64,000 nucleotides of DNA from Methylotenera_A sp040387035 (GCA_040387035.1 JAZKEN010000038.1:1-64000), one strand, 5' to 3'. Shown: positions 45,599 to 54,912, counted from the first letter of the stretch. The notes: generated by a model from the letters alone, not told the origin. Numbers and translations: made by a program.

Positions 45599-46600
45599 TT
45601 AGTTTGATGCAACTTCCTGCTCAATTAACCAATTGCCATTTTCTTTTTTAAGTAACAAGGTCTTATCGGTTCGAATTGCCTTGCCGGCACCTTTGTAAGA
45701 CTGTTTAAAAGTCACTTTAGCGTTGCTGCTATCTACAATCGTTACGTCTTGATTGGTTAATTCTACGCTAATACTTTTGGGGGCGCTAATACGTTCGCGG
45801 CGCTGTTGTTCCCAAGATTTGCGGCTTTCACCTTTTGGGGTTTTAAAGCTGTCAGCATAACTGGCTAAGTACTTGTCCACATCCTGGCTAGACCATGCTT
45901 TTACCCAGTTGCCCACGGCATCGGTCACGCTTCGTTCTTCGTCTGCTGAGGTATCCGCAGGCGCTTTGGTCGATTCAGCCGTTTTTGCCGGTTCTACTTT
46001 TTTATCGGCCGGGCGAATCGGCATCGTGCCGGTTGTTTTAGTCGATTTGGTCGGTTCTGCTTTTGCCACCACTTTATTACCCGTGCCAAATAAATCTTTA
46101 ATCATGGATAGTTTGCTTTGCGCGCGTGAGTTGCCATTGTCCAGTTGCAAAGCTTTGTCATAAGCCTCTGATGCCATGCGCGCATAGATATCACCTAGAT
46201 TTTCGTGCGCGGTTGCGTAGCTTGGGTGTGTTTTGATGGCTGTTTCCAGCGCTTTTTTCGCCTTGTCATATTCGCCAGCATCGGCATACAACACCGCTAA
46301 GTTGTTGTATGGCTCTGGCAAGTTGGGGTATTTGCTGGTTAGATCGGTAAAGGTTTTAATCGCATCGTCACGTTTGCCGCTTTCAACCTGGATAATGCCT
46401 TTCATAAACATGGCTTGCGGGTCTTTTGGGTTGGCGCTCAGGTAAGCATTGATACGTTCAAGCGCTGCCGCTTGCTGGCCTTGTTCGGATAGCTGAGAAA
46501 TATCTTTAAGTTCATCAGCAAACACGTTAGACGTTGCAATACTTAATGCAAACAAAAACTGGATAGCAAGTTTATATAGCGGGCGGCTGTGAATATTCAT
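45599..46600 (-). CDS. TPR protein with NTF2-like C-terminal domain
   Basis: About 333 residues from the ATG at 46600, which gives a signal peptide (LAIQFLFALSIATSNVFA); the open frame upstream is not signal-like. Three to four TPR units (about 30-165; AMFMKGIIQVESGKRDDAIK, EPYNNLAVLYADAGEYDKAK, ATAHENLGDIYARMASEAYD). A Lys/Thr/Pro-rich linker precedes an NTF2-like domain (about 230-330; AVGNWVKAWSSQDVDKYLAS, then LLLKKENGNWLIEQEVASN). Periplasmic; unknown function, likely acting with the adjacent L,D-transpeptidase, 64 bases downstream. Confidence 0.8.
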   Translation of the reverse strand: MNIHSRPLYKLAIQFLFALSIATSNVFADELKDISQLSEQGQQAAALERINAYLSANPKDPQAMFMKGIIQVESGKRDDAIKTFTDLTSKYPNLPEPYNNLAVLYADAGEYDKAKKALETAIKTHPSYATAHENLGDIYARMASEAYDKALQLDNGNSRAQSKLSMIKDLFGTGNKVVAKAEPTKSTKTTGTMPIRPADKKVEPAKTAESTKAPADTSADEERSVTDAVGNWVKAWSSQDVDKYLASYADSFKTPKGESRKSWEQQRRERISAPKSISVELTNQDVTIVDSSNAKVTFKQSYKGAGKAIRTDKTLLLKKENGNWLIEQEVASN

Positions 46601-46749
46601 TGTGATATACTCAAATACATAATTAAAACGCCATTCTATCAATAGCGTAGCTAACATCCAAGAGGCCATTTAATATACACGGCTGATTCGTTAGTTTTTA
46701 ACACAAAATTGTGTAAATTTATGTCAAAACCCTATTTTTAACTTTACCC

Positions 46750-48198
46750 ATGCTAAAAATCTACAACACGCTAAGCCGCGATAAACAAGCTTTTACCCCC
46801 ATAGACCCAAATACCGTACGTATGTACGTTTGCGGCATGACCGTATACGACTTTTGCCACTTGGGCCATGCACGCGTGATGGTGGTTTTTGATATGGTTT
46901 CGCGCTGGTTTCGCGCCTCCGGTTACGAAGTCACGTATGTGCGCAATATCACCGATATTGACGACAAGATTATCAAGCGTGCCAATGAAAACAATGAAAC
47001 GATAGGCGATTTAACGCAACGTTTTATTGATGCCATGGATGAGGATTCAGCCAAATTGGGCATTATCCGTCCCGATATTGAGCCGCGCGCCACCCAATAT
47101 ATTGATGGCATGATCAACATGATTGCCGCGCTGATTGAAAAAGGCCATGCTTATACCGCCGCTAATGGCGACGTGTTTTACAGCGTGCGCAGCTTTAACG
47201 ACTATGGCAAATTATCCGGTAAAACTCTAGAAGATTTGCGCGCCGGTGAGCGCGTAGAAATCGACACTTTTAAAAAAGACCCCATGGATTTTGTGCTGTG
47301 GAAATCGGTGAAACCAAATGAGCCTAATTGGCCGTCACCTTTTGGCGGACCAAGTGGCGGTGCTGGACGCCCGGGCTGGCATATCGAATGTTCGGTGATG
47401 AGTGCCGCGCATTTAGGCGCGCACTTTGATATTCATGGCGGCGGGCAAGATCTGCAGTTTCCGCACCATGAAAACGAGATCGCCCAATCTGAGGCGGCGC
47501 ATAGCCATGATGGTAAGCCCTGCCAAATGGCGAATTACTGGATGCATAACGGTTTTGTGCGGGTGGACGATGAGAAGATGTCCAAGTCTTTGGGCAACTT
47601 TTTTACTATTCGCGAAGTGTTAAAAAAATACGATGCCGAAGTGGTCCGCTTTTTTATTCTGCGCGCGCATTATCGTAGCCCGCTTAACTATTCCGACCAG
47701 CATTTGGATGACGCAAAGTTAGCACTGACCCGCTTGTATACGGCCTTGCGTGGCTATGAAATAGCTGAGTCGCCAATTGATTGGCAGCACCCGCAGGCTG
47801 CACGTTTTAAAGTGTCGCTGGATGACGATTTCAATACCCCGGAAGCCATGGCCGTGTTGTTTGATTTGGCGAGTGAGCTGAATAAAAGCAAACAGCCTGC
47901 AACTGCTGATTTATTATTTAATTTGGCTGGTGTGCTGGGCCTGCTGCAACAAGACGCCAATGCGTTTTTGCAAGGCGGTGTAATTGGTTCTGTAAATAGC
48001 GTAAATAATGATGATACTGCAACTGCAAGTGGTGAAGTTGGCTACACGGAAGCAAATATCAATCAATTGATTTCAAATCGGATAGATGCAAAGAAAGCAA
48101 AAAACTTTGCAGATGCAGACCGTATCCGTAAACAGCTTGCGGATGCCGGTATTATTTTGGAAGACACGCCTCAAGGCACAACCTGGCGTAGGGCATAA
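46750..48198 (+). CDS. cysS: Cysteinyl-tRNA synthetase
   Basis: 482 residues, class I synthetase. The zinc ligand and HIGH-like motif appear together in MYVCGMTVYDFCHLGHARVM. Further zinc ligands are in GWHIECSVMSAAHLG and FPHHENEIAQSEA. The KMSKS motif is EKMSKSLGN. The C-terminal anticodon-binding region is normal (RIDAKKAKNFADADRIRKQL). It is divergent from the TPR gene and ends 4 bases before the convergent diguanylate cyclase gene. Confidence 0.97.
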   Translation: MLKIYNTLSRDKQAFTPIDPNTVRMYVCGMTVYDFCHLGHARVMVVFDMVSRWFRASGYEVTYVRNITDIDDKIIKRANENNETIGDLTQRFIDAMDEDSAKLGIIRPDIEPRATQYIDGMINMIAALIEKGHAYTAANGDVFYSVRSFNDYGKLSGKTLEDLRAGERVEIDTFKKDPMDFVLWKSVKPNEPNWPSPFGGPSGGAGRPGWHIECSVMSAAHLGAHFDIHGGGQDLQFPHHENEIAQSEAAHSHDGKPCQMANYWMHNGFVRVDDEKMSKSLGNFFTIREVLKKYDAEVVRFFILRAHYRSPLNYSDQHLDDAKLALTRLYTALRGYEIAESPIDWQHPQAARFKVSLDDDFNTPEAMAVLFDLASELNKSKQPATADLLFNLAGVLGLLQQDANAFLQGGVIGSVNSVNNDDTATASGEVGYTEANINQLISNRIDAKKAKNFADADRIRKQLADAGIILEDTPQGTTWRRA

Positions 48199-48202
48199 AC
48201 AC

Positions 48203-49306
48203 TTACGCGCAGTAAGCCATCACATGATTGCGGCCACCGTTCTTGGCTAAATACATGGCTTCATCGGCATGATTTAACAGGTCTTCCACGGTTTCGCCAT
48301 GTGCCGAAACGCCAAAGCTGGCGGTAAGTGACAGGGCATTTTCATCGGCCAGCGCAATGCTGGAGGTCATCATCATGTGTTTGAGCGCATTTGCCATTTC
48401 GCATGCTTCATCGGCGGTGGTATTGGGTAGTAGCACCGCAAACTCTTCACCGCCAAAGCGGCACGATAGGTCAGATTCGCGCAGGTGCTGCTTAAGTAAA
48501 TCCCCAAGATTGCGCAAAGCAACATCTCCTGCTGAGTGGCCATAGGTGTCGTTTATTTTCTTAAAGTGGTCGATATCCAGCATCAAGGCACTGATAGGCT
48601 GGTTGTTGCGCTTGCAATAGGCAAACAGTGATTCTGCCTTATCAAAAAAAGCGCGGCGGTTATTAAGCCCGGTTAGTACATCGGTACTGGCGATATTTTC
48701 AGCATGTTTTTTGGCGATATCTAAATCATAAGCCAGCTCTAAATTGCCATTAAATGTTTTTTGCAATAACACGCTGGTAATCATGCAGGAAATATACATA
48801 CAGCAGGCGGCAACACCTACCCACAAGGCCTCTTCGTGGCCCAGGGTCAGCAAAACGACAATCATGGGGATAAGCGCCAGCGAAATTGTGGTCATTTGCA
48901 GATAACGCAAAGGGCTGTACCAGGAAATGGCAGCACCCGCCAAGCCAATCGAAAAAGTGTTGATGATAAAAACCGCGCTTAAATTGTCTTTAGGCATAAT
49001 GCAAAGCAAGCCTACGCTCCAAGACAAAAATACCACCAATAGACTAATGGAGTAGGGTTTTTCCCATTTGAGTACTTCTTCGCCTTGCGGTTTACAGCGC
49101 TGAAATTTACTGATCAGATGAATGCGCACGCAAGCCAGTAGTAAAGTAACGCCTAGCCAGATAAGCAAATGCTGTTTATTCGCGCTAGTCCATAAAGCCG
49201 CAACCAAAAACAAACCCGCTATGCCGCTAAGTACAGCAGGAATCAAGCTATGCAGATACAGTAGCTTGATTTTTTCAATATGAATATGTTTTTGTTTTTG
49301 TTGCAT
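48203..49306 (-). CDS. Membrane-bound diguanylate cyclase (GGDEF)
   Basis: 367 residues. About six transmembrane helices fill the N-terminal 190 residues (VLSGIAGLFLVAALWTS, ISLLVVFLSWSVGLLCIM, IVVLLTLGHEEALWVGVAAC). The GGDEF domain follows (about 205-365): DVLTGLNNRRAFFDKAESLF, SALMLDIDHFKKINDTYGHS, and the active site CRFGGEEFAVLLP. An inhibitory I-site RxxD (RESD) stands five residues before GGEEF, so product feedback is expected. It is the likely source of c-di-GMP opposed to the HD-GYP protein at 40.3 kb. Confidence 0.93.
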   Translation of the reverse strand: MQQKQKHIHIEKIKLLYLHSLIPAVLSGIAGLFLVAALWTSANKQHLLIWLGVTLLLACVRIHLISKFQRCKPQGEEVLKWEKPYSISLLVVFLSWSVGLLCIMPKDNLSAVFIINTFSIGLAGAAISWYSPLRYLQMTTISLALIPMIVVLLTLGHEEALWVGVAACCMYISCMITSVLLQKTFNGNLELAYDLDIAKKHAENIASTDVLTGLNNRRAFFDKAESLFAYCKRNNQPISALMLDIDHFKKINDTYGHSAGDVALRNLGDLLKQHLRESDLSCRFGGEEFAVLLPNTTADEACEMANALKHMMMTSSIALADENALSLTASFGVSAHGETVEDLLNHADEAMYLAKNGGRNHVMAYCA

Positions 49307-49697
49307 TTTGCATATTGTTGCAAAAATAAATATTAATTTAAAAGTCTAGCACAATATGAAAATTTTTATGAAAGCCTTAGCCCGCAAAAGCTTTGGGCAC
49401 GATTTTTAAGCTTGCGACTTGATTTAAATCTTGTTGGTTCTTTTAGGTGGTTAAGCAAGAATGTGACGGGAATTTGCAGATGGATATGACTTACAACATT
49501 ATTTGTCCATTTGTTTATGGATAAATAATGTTTGTTTGCTAAGCTAGGTTATATGTGCTGCTTGTGAATGGTTACGCGGAGGGTGTTTGCTAACACCTAT
49601 GCCATTCGGCCTTTGTTATGAATGCCGCTTGTAACAAGCAAGGCATTCATTTAAAACAAAGATGGTCGTTTGGTTAACAGTAATCGAGGCACCGCCG
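49307..49697. other. Hairpin-rich non-coding interval between two minus-strand genes
   Basis: 391 bases with no credible ORF. It contains an inverted repeat at 49495-49532 (16-base arms AACATTATTTGTCCAT and ATGGATAAATAATGTT, one G-T pair, 6-base loop). A small one lies at 49582-49597 (GGTGTT/AACACC) nested between GAATGG and CCATTC. A larger compound one lies at 49611-49661. On the minus strand these precede the diguanylate cyclase by 190-350 bases. No consensus c-di-GMP riboswitch sequence was recognised. A structured leader, a small RNA or terminators are all possible. Confidence 0.5.
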
Positions 49698-50738
49698 TTA
49701 AGCGACGCTTAACTTGCCCGGCTTTAAGTAACCGATAAGCAGATGGCTTTTTGCACCCAGCATTTTTCGGATTAAAAAAGTAAAGTAAGTGCAAATCAAT
49801 AAAATCAAAATAACAGTAGTCGCAAAAATCATAAAATTACCAGTAATCATGGCATGCTCATTTTGCAGCACATATTTACCTGTATTAATGGAAATCAACC
49901 TCAATACAAACAGCACATAAGCATGCAGGAAAAAGATGCCAAAACTGACATTGGCCAGCGTATTGACATAAATATTATTAAGGTACTGATCGTACTTAAT
50001 AAATAGACTTAACATTAAAAACAGCAGAAATATTTTTTGAACGAAATTGATGGGTTTAAAATCAGGCACCACTGCGAAAAATTCAAATAAAAATAATGTG
50101 GTATAGCCTAGCAACAAGAACAGCCTGATTGAATTATAAGACAGCAACTCATTGACCTGGGCTTTATACTTGCTGCAAAACATGCCCATCACATAGATGG
50201 AAAAGAAGTGAATAAAGCTGCTTAATATAGTGCTTCTATCAGCCAAGCATGAAAACAAGATTAGTAGAGGCAAAAGCCAGTAAAAAATGTTTCTTTTATC
50301 TGCCCATAGCAGCACCGGCGCCGCTAGATAAAACAGCATAATCATTGGAATAAACCAATACGGATACAAGTGCAGGGCATGGGTGTAGGTGTAGATTATC
50401 TGCAACCATAACGGATTTTCGTAAAAATTGGGAAACAGCTTTACCTCATGCGGAAAGACCAAGAAATAGAGCAGTGCCGGAATGGAGACTATTAGGTAAG
50501 GCAATAAAACATTTGAAATTTTTGAGCGATAATATTTAATTGCCTTAAACTTCGCAGACAAATGCTGGAATAAGTAGCCGGAAATAAAAACAAAGAAAAC
50601 CGTTCCATTGCCTAGCAATATCCACAAGGCTTTTTCTGTCGCAAATTGTTCTTGCCAGTGAAAAATATGGATTGTATGGATCGCTACAATAAAGATAATG
50701 GCAAACGCTCTAAAAGCGTTGATGTAATTTAAAAACAT
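49698..50738 (-). CDS. Acyltransferase 3 family membrane protein
   Basis: 346 residues with about ten transmembrane helices. The N-terminus matches the OafA-type acyltransferase-3 family (NYINAFRAFAIIFIVAIHTI, with the active-site-type His, then GNGTVFFVFISGYLFQHLSA). Basic loops such as KFKAIKYYRSKISNVLLPYL are also typical. Members transfer acetyl or other acyl groups to surface polysaccharides. AT-rich compared with its neighbours and without polysaccharide genes nearby, so it may have been acquired; the acceptor is unknown. Confidence 0.82.
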   Translation of the reverse strand: MFLNYINAFRAFAIIFIVAIHTIHIFHWQEQFATEKALWILLGNGTVFFVFISGYLFQHLSAKFKAIKYYRSKISNVLLPYLIVSIPALLYFLVFPHEVKLFPNFYENPLWLQIIYTYTHALHLYPYWFIPMIMLFYLAAPVLLWADKRNIFYWLLPLLILFSCLADRSTILSSFIHFFSIYVMGMFCSKYKAQVNELLSYNSIRLFLLLGYTTLFLFEFFAVVPDFKPINFVQKIFLLFLMLSLFIKYDQYLNNIYVNTLANVSFGIFFLHAYVLFVLRLISINTGKYVLQNEHAMITGNFMIFATTVILILLICTYFTFLIRKMLGAKSHLLIGYLKPGKLSVA

Positions 50739-50894
50739 GCGCTCATCAGTAAAATATCAGAATAAACAAACTCTACTTGCAACCTTTTTATTGTTTTGTT
50801 CGCTGTCGCACATAAAAGCAAAAAAATAATTTTTTTTAATTCACCCAAAACCACTTAAAATATTCAAGATACTTTTCTATTTGTAGGACATTCA

Positions 50895-52121
50895 ATGCCA
50901 GTAAAATTAAGCGCCCCCACTTCATCTGCCCTGTTGCCTGTTAAAGGCGTTCAATTGGGATTTGCCAAAGCCCATGTGCGCAAGCCGGATCGTAAAGATG
51001 TGTTAGTCATCACCGTGCCGGAGCATAGCCGTGTGGCAGGCGTGTTTACGCAAAATCGTTTTTGCGCCGCCCCGGTTATTTTGTGTAAGACGCATTTGAC
51101 GCAAGCCGCCGGTATTCGCGCTTTGCTGGTGAATACCGGTTGCGCCAATGCGGGTACGGGTGAAGATGGCCTCAAACGCGCCAAACAAAGTTGTGATGCT
51201 TTAGGCGCGCTGCTCAATCTTGCCCCAAACCAGGTATTGCCGTTTTCAACGGGTGTGATTTTAGAGCCGCTGCCAGTGGATAAAGTGATTGCAGGCCTGC
51301 CGGCGGCGATTGAAAATTTAAAGGAAGACAACTGGCTAAACGCAGCCGAAGCGATTATGACCACGGATATTGTGGCTAAAGGCACATCGCGCCAGATTCA
51401 ACTGGGTGGCAAAGCGGTGACGATTACCGGCATCAGCAAGGGCAGTGGCATGATTCACCCTAATATGGCGACCATGCTGGGCTATATCGCTACCGATGCG
51501 GCTGTAAGCCAATCTGCGCTTGAGGCCATTATCCAGTATGCCGTAAATAAATCGTTTAACTGTATTACGGTCGATGGCGATACTTCAACCAATGATAGCC
51601 TGATCGTAATGGCGACTAATTTGGCAGGCAATACAGAAATCACCGAAACTAGTGCTGACTTTGCTGTGTTGCGCGATGCATTAACCGATGTGGCTATTGA
51701 GCTGGCGCAGGCCATTGTGCGTGACGGAGAAGGCGCTACCAAGTTTATGACGGTGACGGTAGAAGGCGGTAAAAATGAAGCGGAATGCCGCAAAGTGGCC
51801 TATGCCATCGCCCATTCACCCTTGATAAAAACCGCTTTTTTTGCCTCAGACCCAAACTTGGGCCGTATCTTGGCCGCGATTGGTTATGCTGGTATCGACG
51901 ACTTGGATACCGATAAGCTGGATTTATACCTGGGCGACGTGTTGGTGGCTGAGAAAGGTGGCCGCGCGGCCAGTTATAAAGAGGAACAAGGCGCCGCGAT
52001 TATGAAAGAGTCTGATATTCTGGTGCGCGTTGTGCTGAATCGCGGTGCAGAAAATATCACGATTTGGACTTGCGATTTTTCATATGATTACGTCAAAATC
52101 AATGCCGACTATCGCTCATAA
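50895..52121 (+). CDS. argJ: Bifunctional ornithine acetyltransferase / N-acetylglutamate synthase
   Basis: 408 residues; recycles the acetyl group in arginine synthesis. The proenzyme cleaves itself before the Thr in GMIHPNMATMLGYIATDA, and that Thr becomes the nucleophile. Other signatures: VNTGCANAGTGEDGLKRA, CITVDGDTSTNDSLIVMA and DPNLGRILAAIGYAGI. Full length with a normal N-terminus (MPVKLSAPTSSALLPVKGVQ). Followed by a dispersed palindromic repeat. Confidence 0.97.
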   Translation: MPVKLSAPTSSALLPVKGVQLGFAKAHVRKPDRKDVLVITVPEHSRVAGVFTQNRFCAAPVILCKTHLTQAAGIRALLVNTGCANAGTGEDGLKRAKQSCDALGALLNLAPNQVLPFSTGVILEPLPVDKVIAGLPAAIENLKEDNWLNAAEAIMTTDIVAKGTSRQIQLGGKAVTITGISKGSGMIHPNMATMLGYIATDAAVSQSALEAIIQYAVNKSFNCITVDGDTSTNDSLIVMATNLAGNTEITETSADFAVLRDALTDVAIELAQAIVRDGEGATKFMTVTVEGGKNEAECRKVAYAIAHSPLIKTAFFASDPNLGRILAAIGYAGIDDLDTDKLDLYLGDVLVAEKGGRAASYKEEQGAAIMKESDILVRVVLNRGAENITIWTCDFSYDYVKINADYRS

Positions 52122-52123
52122 AT

Positions 52124-52235
52124 GAAAATTCATTTTTTAGGCGCATTGCGTTGTTGCGCGGTACTCGAAATCCTCATGTACAAGGCGTACATTCCGGTTT
52201 CTGCGTTCCGTGCGCCTAGCACTGCATCCTAAAAT
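52124..52235 (-). repeat. Dispersed palindromic repeat, copy 1 (core 52139-52217)
   Basis: The 79-base core starts and ends with AGGCGCA / TGCGCCT and contains TGTAC-n5-GTACA. On the minus strand it reads AGGCGCACGGAACGCAGAAA at its left end. It matches copy 2 (59845-59923, plus strand) at 68 of 79 positions by eye. Similarity continues into A/T-rich flanks for about 15 bases on each side. No coding capacity. Confidence 0.85.
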
Positions 52236-52274
52236 TCTGAATTTTCTAATATTTTCAGTACCAAAGTGATTTGA

Positions 52275-53174
52275 ATGCCAGACCAAAAAAGAAACCCAAT
52301 GGACAAATTAGAAAATTTAATCACACGCGCAGAAGGCTTGATTGACAAACTAGAAGGGTTTTTACCACCCGCTAAGGCTCAAATTGACTGGAATGCCGTT
52401 GCGTGGCGCTGGGTTGTGCAAAATGGCAAAGGCCATTTGCAGGCGATTCCGCACCCACACCACACGCAGCTGGCCAATATCCATTTTGTCGATGCGCAAA
52501 AAGCAGAGATTGTGCGTAATACGCGCCAGTTTATAGCGGGTCTACCTGCCAATAATGTCTTGCTGACAGGTGCGCGCGGCACGGGTAAATCGTCGCTGAT
52601 TAAAGCCTTACTCACTGCCTACTCATCACAAGGCTTGCGCTTGATTGAAGTGGACAAGCAAGACCTGGTCTCTTTGAGTGAAATCGTCAGCCAGATCCGT
52701 GAGCGGTCAGAAAAATTCATCATCTTTTGCGATGATCTGACGTTTGAGGCAAATGACGCCAGCTACAAGGCGCTAAAAGTGGTGTTGGATGGCTCAGTGG
52801 CGAGTATTTCCAATAATGTTTTGGTGTATGCGACATCCAACAGGAAAAACCTGATGCCGGAATATATGGTGGACAATCTGGCGGTGAAGCATATCGACGG
52901 CGAAATCAGGCCCAGCGACACCATTGAGGAAAAAACCGCGCTGGCTGAACGATTTGGCTTATGGCTGTCGTTTTATGCATTTGACCAGGATGAGTATTTA
53001 GCCATTGCCAAGAACTGGTTAGAAACGTTTGGTTTGAACTTTGACGAGGCCGCACACAAAGCGGCCTTGCAGTTTACCCATACCCGTGGCGCGCGCAGTG
53101 GTCGCGTGGCGTATCAGTTTGCAAGGGATTATGCTGGCAAAGTGGGTCTAAGCACACAATCATCACATGACTAA
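52275..53174 (+). CDS. DUF815 family AAA-type ATPase
   Basis: 299 residues. Walker A is VLLTGARGTGKSSLIKALL and Walker B is KFIIFCDDLTFEANDASYK; sensor region LVYATSNRKNLMPEYM. These match DUF815, a DnaA/ClpX-like ATPase family of unknown task. The N-terminus is helical (NLITRAEGLIDKLEGFL). The start may instead be an ATG at 52299 (MDKLENLITRAEG). Its end overlaps the Nudix gene by 8 bases, a typical betaproteobacterial pair. Confidence 0.85.
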   Translation: MPDQKRNPMDKLENLITRAEGLIDKLEGFLPPAKAQIDWNAVAWRWVVQNGKGHLQAIPHPHHTQLANIHFVDAQKAEIVRNTRQFIAGLPANNVLLTGARGTGKSSLIKALLTAYSSQGLRLIEVDKQDLVSLSEIVSQIRERSEKFIIFCDDLTFEANDASYKALKVVLDGSVASISNNVLVYATSNRKNLMPEYMVDNLAVKHIDGEIRPSDTIEEKTALAERFGLWLSFYAFDQDEYLAIAKNWLETFGLNFDEAAHKAALQFTHTRGARSGRVAYQFARDYAGKVGLSTQSSHD

Positions 53175-54123
53175 AGTCGTGCAGGTAGCGGTTGCAATCG
53201 TGCAGCAGGTCGATGGCCGGTTTTTAATGGCAAGCCGACCGGCTGGCAAAGGCTGGGCTGGCTGGTGGGAATTCCCTGGTGGAAAAATCGAAGCTGACGA
53301 AACGCCCGAACAAGGCTTAAGCCGTGAGTTACAGGAAGAATTGGGCATCACCCCCACAAAAATACAAGCCTGGTTAACCCGCCGCTTTGATTATCCCGCC
53401 ACACATGATTCTGTCGCTAAAACCGTTAAACTGCATTTCTATTTTGTGACCGAATGGCAAGGCACATTGGCTGCGCAGGAAGGCCAGCAATTAAGCTGGC
53501 AAACGCCTTCTAACATCACCGTCTCACCCGTATTGCCTGCCAACGCGCCCATTATGCATGCTTTGGCCCTGCCTTCTGTTTATGCCATCAGTAATTTGCA
53601 AGAGATGGGTGAGCAGGCGTTTCTAGGCGCGTTGGAAAACCGGCTAAAGCAAGGACTAAAGCTGATTCAGATTCGCGAAAAGCAGCTATCAAGCGTAGAT
53701 ATAGTAAGTTTTGCAGCTAAAGTGATTGCGCTGGCAAGCAGCTATCAGGCGAAAGTGTTGATCAATGGAGATATTGCATTGGCGCATCAGTTGAGCGTCG
53801 ACGGTGTTCATTTGACCAGCGCCCAGCTAATGCAACTGAAGGAAAAGCCAGCAGGTTTAATGGTGGCGGCTTCCTGCCATACTACGCCAGAATTAGCCCA
53901 TGCTGAAAAATTAGGCTTGGATTTTGTGGTGCTGTCGCCAGTTAATCCCACCAAAAGCCACGACAATGCCCAGCCTTTAGGCTGGCAACTAGCGGCGCAG
54001 ATGATTGAACAAGTACAAATACCGGTTTATGCCCTGGGCGGCATGCAGCAGCAAGACCTGGCAAGGGCTTTACAGATTGGCGCACGCGGCATTGCCATGC
54101 AGCGCGCGGTTTGGCACGTTTAA
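53167..54123 (+). CDS. Nudix hydrolase fused to a thiamine-phosphate-synthase-like domain
   Basis: 318 residues. The N-terminal MutT-type Nudix domain (about 1-130) has an intact Nudix box (GGKIEADETPEQGLSRELQE followed by ELGI). The C-terminal ThiE-like TIM barrel (about 135-318) has LKLIQIREKQLS, VLINGDIALAHQLSVDGVHL and FVVLSPVNPTKSH. MutT-type enzymes clear 8-oxo-dGTP; the ThiE-like half often lacks true thiamine synthesis and may be regulatory. This fusion is known in many beta- and gammaproteobacteria. It begins inside the end of the DUF815 gene. Confidence 0.9.
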   Translation: MTKVVQVAVAIVQQVDGRFLMASRPAGKGWAGWWEFPGGKIEADETPEQGLSRELQEELGITPTKIQAWLTRRFDYPATHDSVAKTVKLHFYFVTEWQGTLAAQEGQQLSWQTPSNITVSPVLPANAPIMHALALPSVYAISNLQEMGEQAFLGALENRLKQGLKLIQIREKQLSSVDIVSFAAKVIALASSYQAKVLINGDIALAHQLSVDGVHLTSAQLMQLKEKPAGLMVAASCHTTPELAHAEKLGLDFVVLSPVNPTKSHDNAQPLGWQLAAQMIEQVQIPVYALGGMQQQDLARALQIGARGIAMQRAVWHV

Positions 54124-54142
54124 ATTAGATTTAGCCAGCCAA

Positions 54143-54574
54143 TTAGTTTTTTTCTTTAATCAGCAGTACAACTTCTTGCTGCGTGATTTTATCGTCTTTA
54201 TCTTTAAAGCTTAGCTTGAATTTGACTTGCTCACCCGCTTTTAACGGCTTTTTTAAGTCGAACAGCATGAGGTGAAAACCACCTGGCGCTAGTTTTTCAA
54301 CCTTACCTGCTTGTAATGGCAAAGTTTCCAGCATGCGCATTTTCATCACGCCATTAGTCATGGTCATGCTATGGATTTCAACAGAGCCGGCAGCCGGTGA
54401 TTCAACGGCAAATAAATTACTATCCTGCGAACTCGTCAGTGACATATAGGCCGCGCCTACGCTTTGGCCTGGCGCATTGGCCCGCACCCAGGCATCGCTG
54501 ATTTTGACATCGGCATGTGCCTGGAAAGTGGTGAGTAGTGAGATAAAAATAGCCGTTTTAAATAGTTTTTTCAT
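54143..54574 (-). CDS. PCu(A)C-type periplasmic copper chaperone
   Basis: 143 residues with a signal peptide (MKKLFKTAIFISLLTTFQAH, cleavage after AHA). The Cu(I) site of the family, H-x(n)-M-x(n)-H-x-M, is present: EIHSMTMTNGVMKMRML and GGFHLMLFDL. PCu(A)C proteins deliver copper to the CuA or CuB centre of cytochrome oxidase. Isolated here from oxidase genes; convergent with the Nudix-ThiE gene. Confidence 0.92.
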   Translation of the reverse strand: MKKLFKTAIFISLLTTFQAHADVKISDAWVRANAPGQSVGAAYMSLTSSQDSNLFAVESPAAGSVEIHSMTMTNGVMKMRMLETLPLQAGKVEKLAPGGFHLMLFDLKKPLKAGEQVKFKLSFKDKDDKITQQEVVLLIKEKN

Positions 54575-54657
54575 AATATTGATTCACTTTAATAAAAACC
54601 GGGAAAAGTAATGATGTGACCAACCAGCGCAAATATAATTGCATATGTCCAGGATTT

Positions 54658-54846
54658 TTAATTCAAATCGTCATCTGTAGTGGGCGGCGAATTGTCGGGG
54701 ATTTTATAGTTTTCGTTAGCCCAGTCGCCCAAATCAATTAGCTGGCAACGCTCTGAACAAAAAGGGCGGTATTTATTATTGATGCTGTATTCAATGAGTT
54801 TTTTACACTGCGGGCAAGCGACTAAACGCGGTTTTATTTCTGACAT
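54658..54846 (-). CDS. yacG: DNA gyrase inhibitor / zinc-binding protein YacG
   Basis: 62 residues with the four zinc Cys in VACPQCKKLIEYS and YRPFCSERCQLIDLGDW, the YacG hallmark, followed by the C-terminal NYKIPDNSPPT. YacG binds GyrB and inhibits DNA binding by gyrase. It is the last gene of pilD-coaE-zapD-yacG, 66 bases after zapD. Confidence 0.93.
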   Translation of the reverse strand: MSEIKPRLVACPQCKKLIEYSINNKYRPFCSERCQLIDLGDWANENYKIPDNSPPTTDDDLN

Positions 54847-54912
54847 TTGGCAACTCCTAAAATCGTGTGCCGTATTATAAATGACTTGGATTGCAGATTC
54901 GTAAATTACGGG

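Noticed and set aside
49307..49697. c-di-GMP riboswitch upstream of the diguanylate cyclase
   Set aside because: Hairpins are present, but the conserved bases of class I or II aptamers were not found.
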